Below are positions 33,149-33,211 of a stretch of DNA of 33,211 nt, in pieces; positions within the stretch are counted from its first letter, which is position 1, and each line of letters starts with the position of its first letter. The position numbers and the translations under genes are program-made. The notes beneath the pieces were generated by a model, which saw nothing but the letters and a program-made list of their open reading frames with translations, was not told the origin of the DNA and made no database searches. This DNA comes from CAZDAW01 sp964503685 (GTDB lineage: Bacteria > Chloroflexota > Anaerolineae > Anaerolineales > Anaerolineaceae), in assembly GCA_964503685.1 (NCBI GenBank), contig CAZDAW010000031.1, positions 1-33,211 on the forward strand, in the 5' to 3' direction.

Positions 33149-33211
33149 TTATTGGGTCGTAACCGATGGTTCAGTTGTGGGGGTTGAGCGAGGTGTTCGG
33201 GTTGGGCGGGG
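33149..33211 (-). CDS. C-terminal end of a Pro/Thr-rich protein, cut by window edge
   Basis: The minus-strand frame from the edge reads PRPTRTPRSTPTTEPSVTTQ and stops at TAA (33151-33149). The composition is that of the Pro/Thr linkers seen in nearby lipoproteins. Only 20 residues are visible, so product and family cannot be named. A TATAAT on the minus strand at 33134-33129, just after this stop, may be the -10 of the following lipoprotein gene. Confidence 0.4.
   Translation of the reverse strand, partial: PRPTRTPRSTPTTEPSVTTQ

Noticed and set aside
1..33211. Search by eye for tRNA, rRNA, CRISPR arrays, insertion sequences and origin-like repeats
   Set aside because: No cloverleaf with matching anticodon arms, no regularly spaced repeats, no transposase motifs and no DnaA-box cluster were recognised.

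Overview
The window looks like chromosomal DNA of an anaerobic or facultative member of the Chloroflexota, probably Anaerolineae-like. This is inferred from gene content: a MalT/LAL-type LuxR regulator, lipoproteins with Pro/Thr-rich linkers, a lipoprotein serpin, LolD-like ABC ATPases (one fused to a cyclic-nucleotide-type sensor), HypA/HypB hydrogenase maturation and a bacterial-type tgt. No rRNA, tRNA, CRISPR array, transposase or phage module was seen. The first 4.7 kb is visibly more A/T-rich than the rest.

Region 1 (1-6.6 kb) is the most striking. It opens with the C-terminal part of a degenerate P-type ATPase (+). Two tandem MutS-like ATPases (-) follow, then a compact divergent control region at about 4.58-4.84 kb, then crcB (fluoride channel) and a DUF190-CBS protein (+). 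The control region holds two complete fluoride (crcB-motif) riboswitches back to back, one per strand. Each has its own sigma70-type promoter upstream and a Rho-independent terminator overlapping the pseudoknot strand. One switch drives crcB-DUF190/CBS. The other drives the two MutS-like genes, so the window appears to encode a divergent fluoride-responsive regulon that pairs fluoride export with a two-protein MutS-like ATPase of unknown role.

Region 2 (6.6-16.4 kb) is almost entirely on the minus strand. It holds a small conserved-looking protein, a flavodoxin-like protein, a LuxR/LAL regulator directly behind an L-lactate permease, and an ABC exporter module (double FtsX-domain permease plus two LolD-like ATPases).

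Region 3 (16.4-26.5 kb) has an XdhC/CoxI-type protein, a serpin, an XRE-cupin-NifX-like fusion regulator with a strong internal ribosome binding site, a ZIP metal transporter behind an inverted repeat, a decayed TatA/B-like gene and a large PEPCK/HprK-like P-loop protein. On the minus strand there is a ferredoxin-like protein, hypA and hypB. hypA appears to start at ATC, with a perfect Shine-Dalgarno in front of it.

Region 4 (26.6-33.2 kb) has an SLC13-type transporter with two TrkA-C domains, closely followed by tgt, and minus-strand genes for a PfkB sugar kinase, a TolB-like propeller lipoprotein, an M48 metallopeptidase and a lipoprotein. The right edge cuts a Pro/Thr-rich C-terminus.

All family assignments come from reading motifs; no database search was run.
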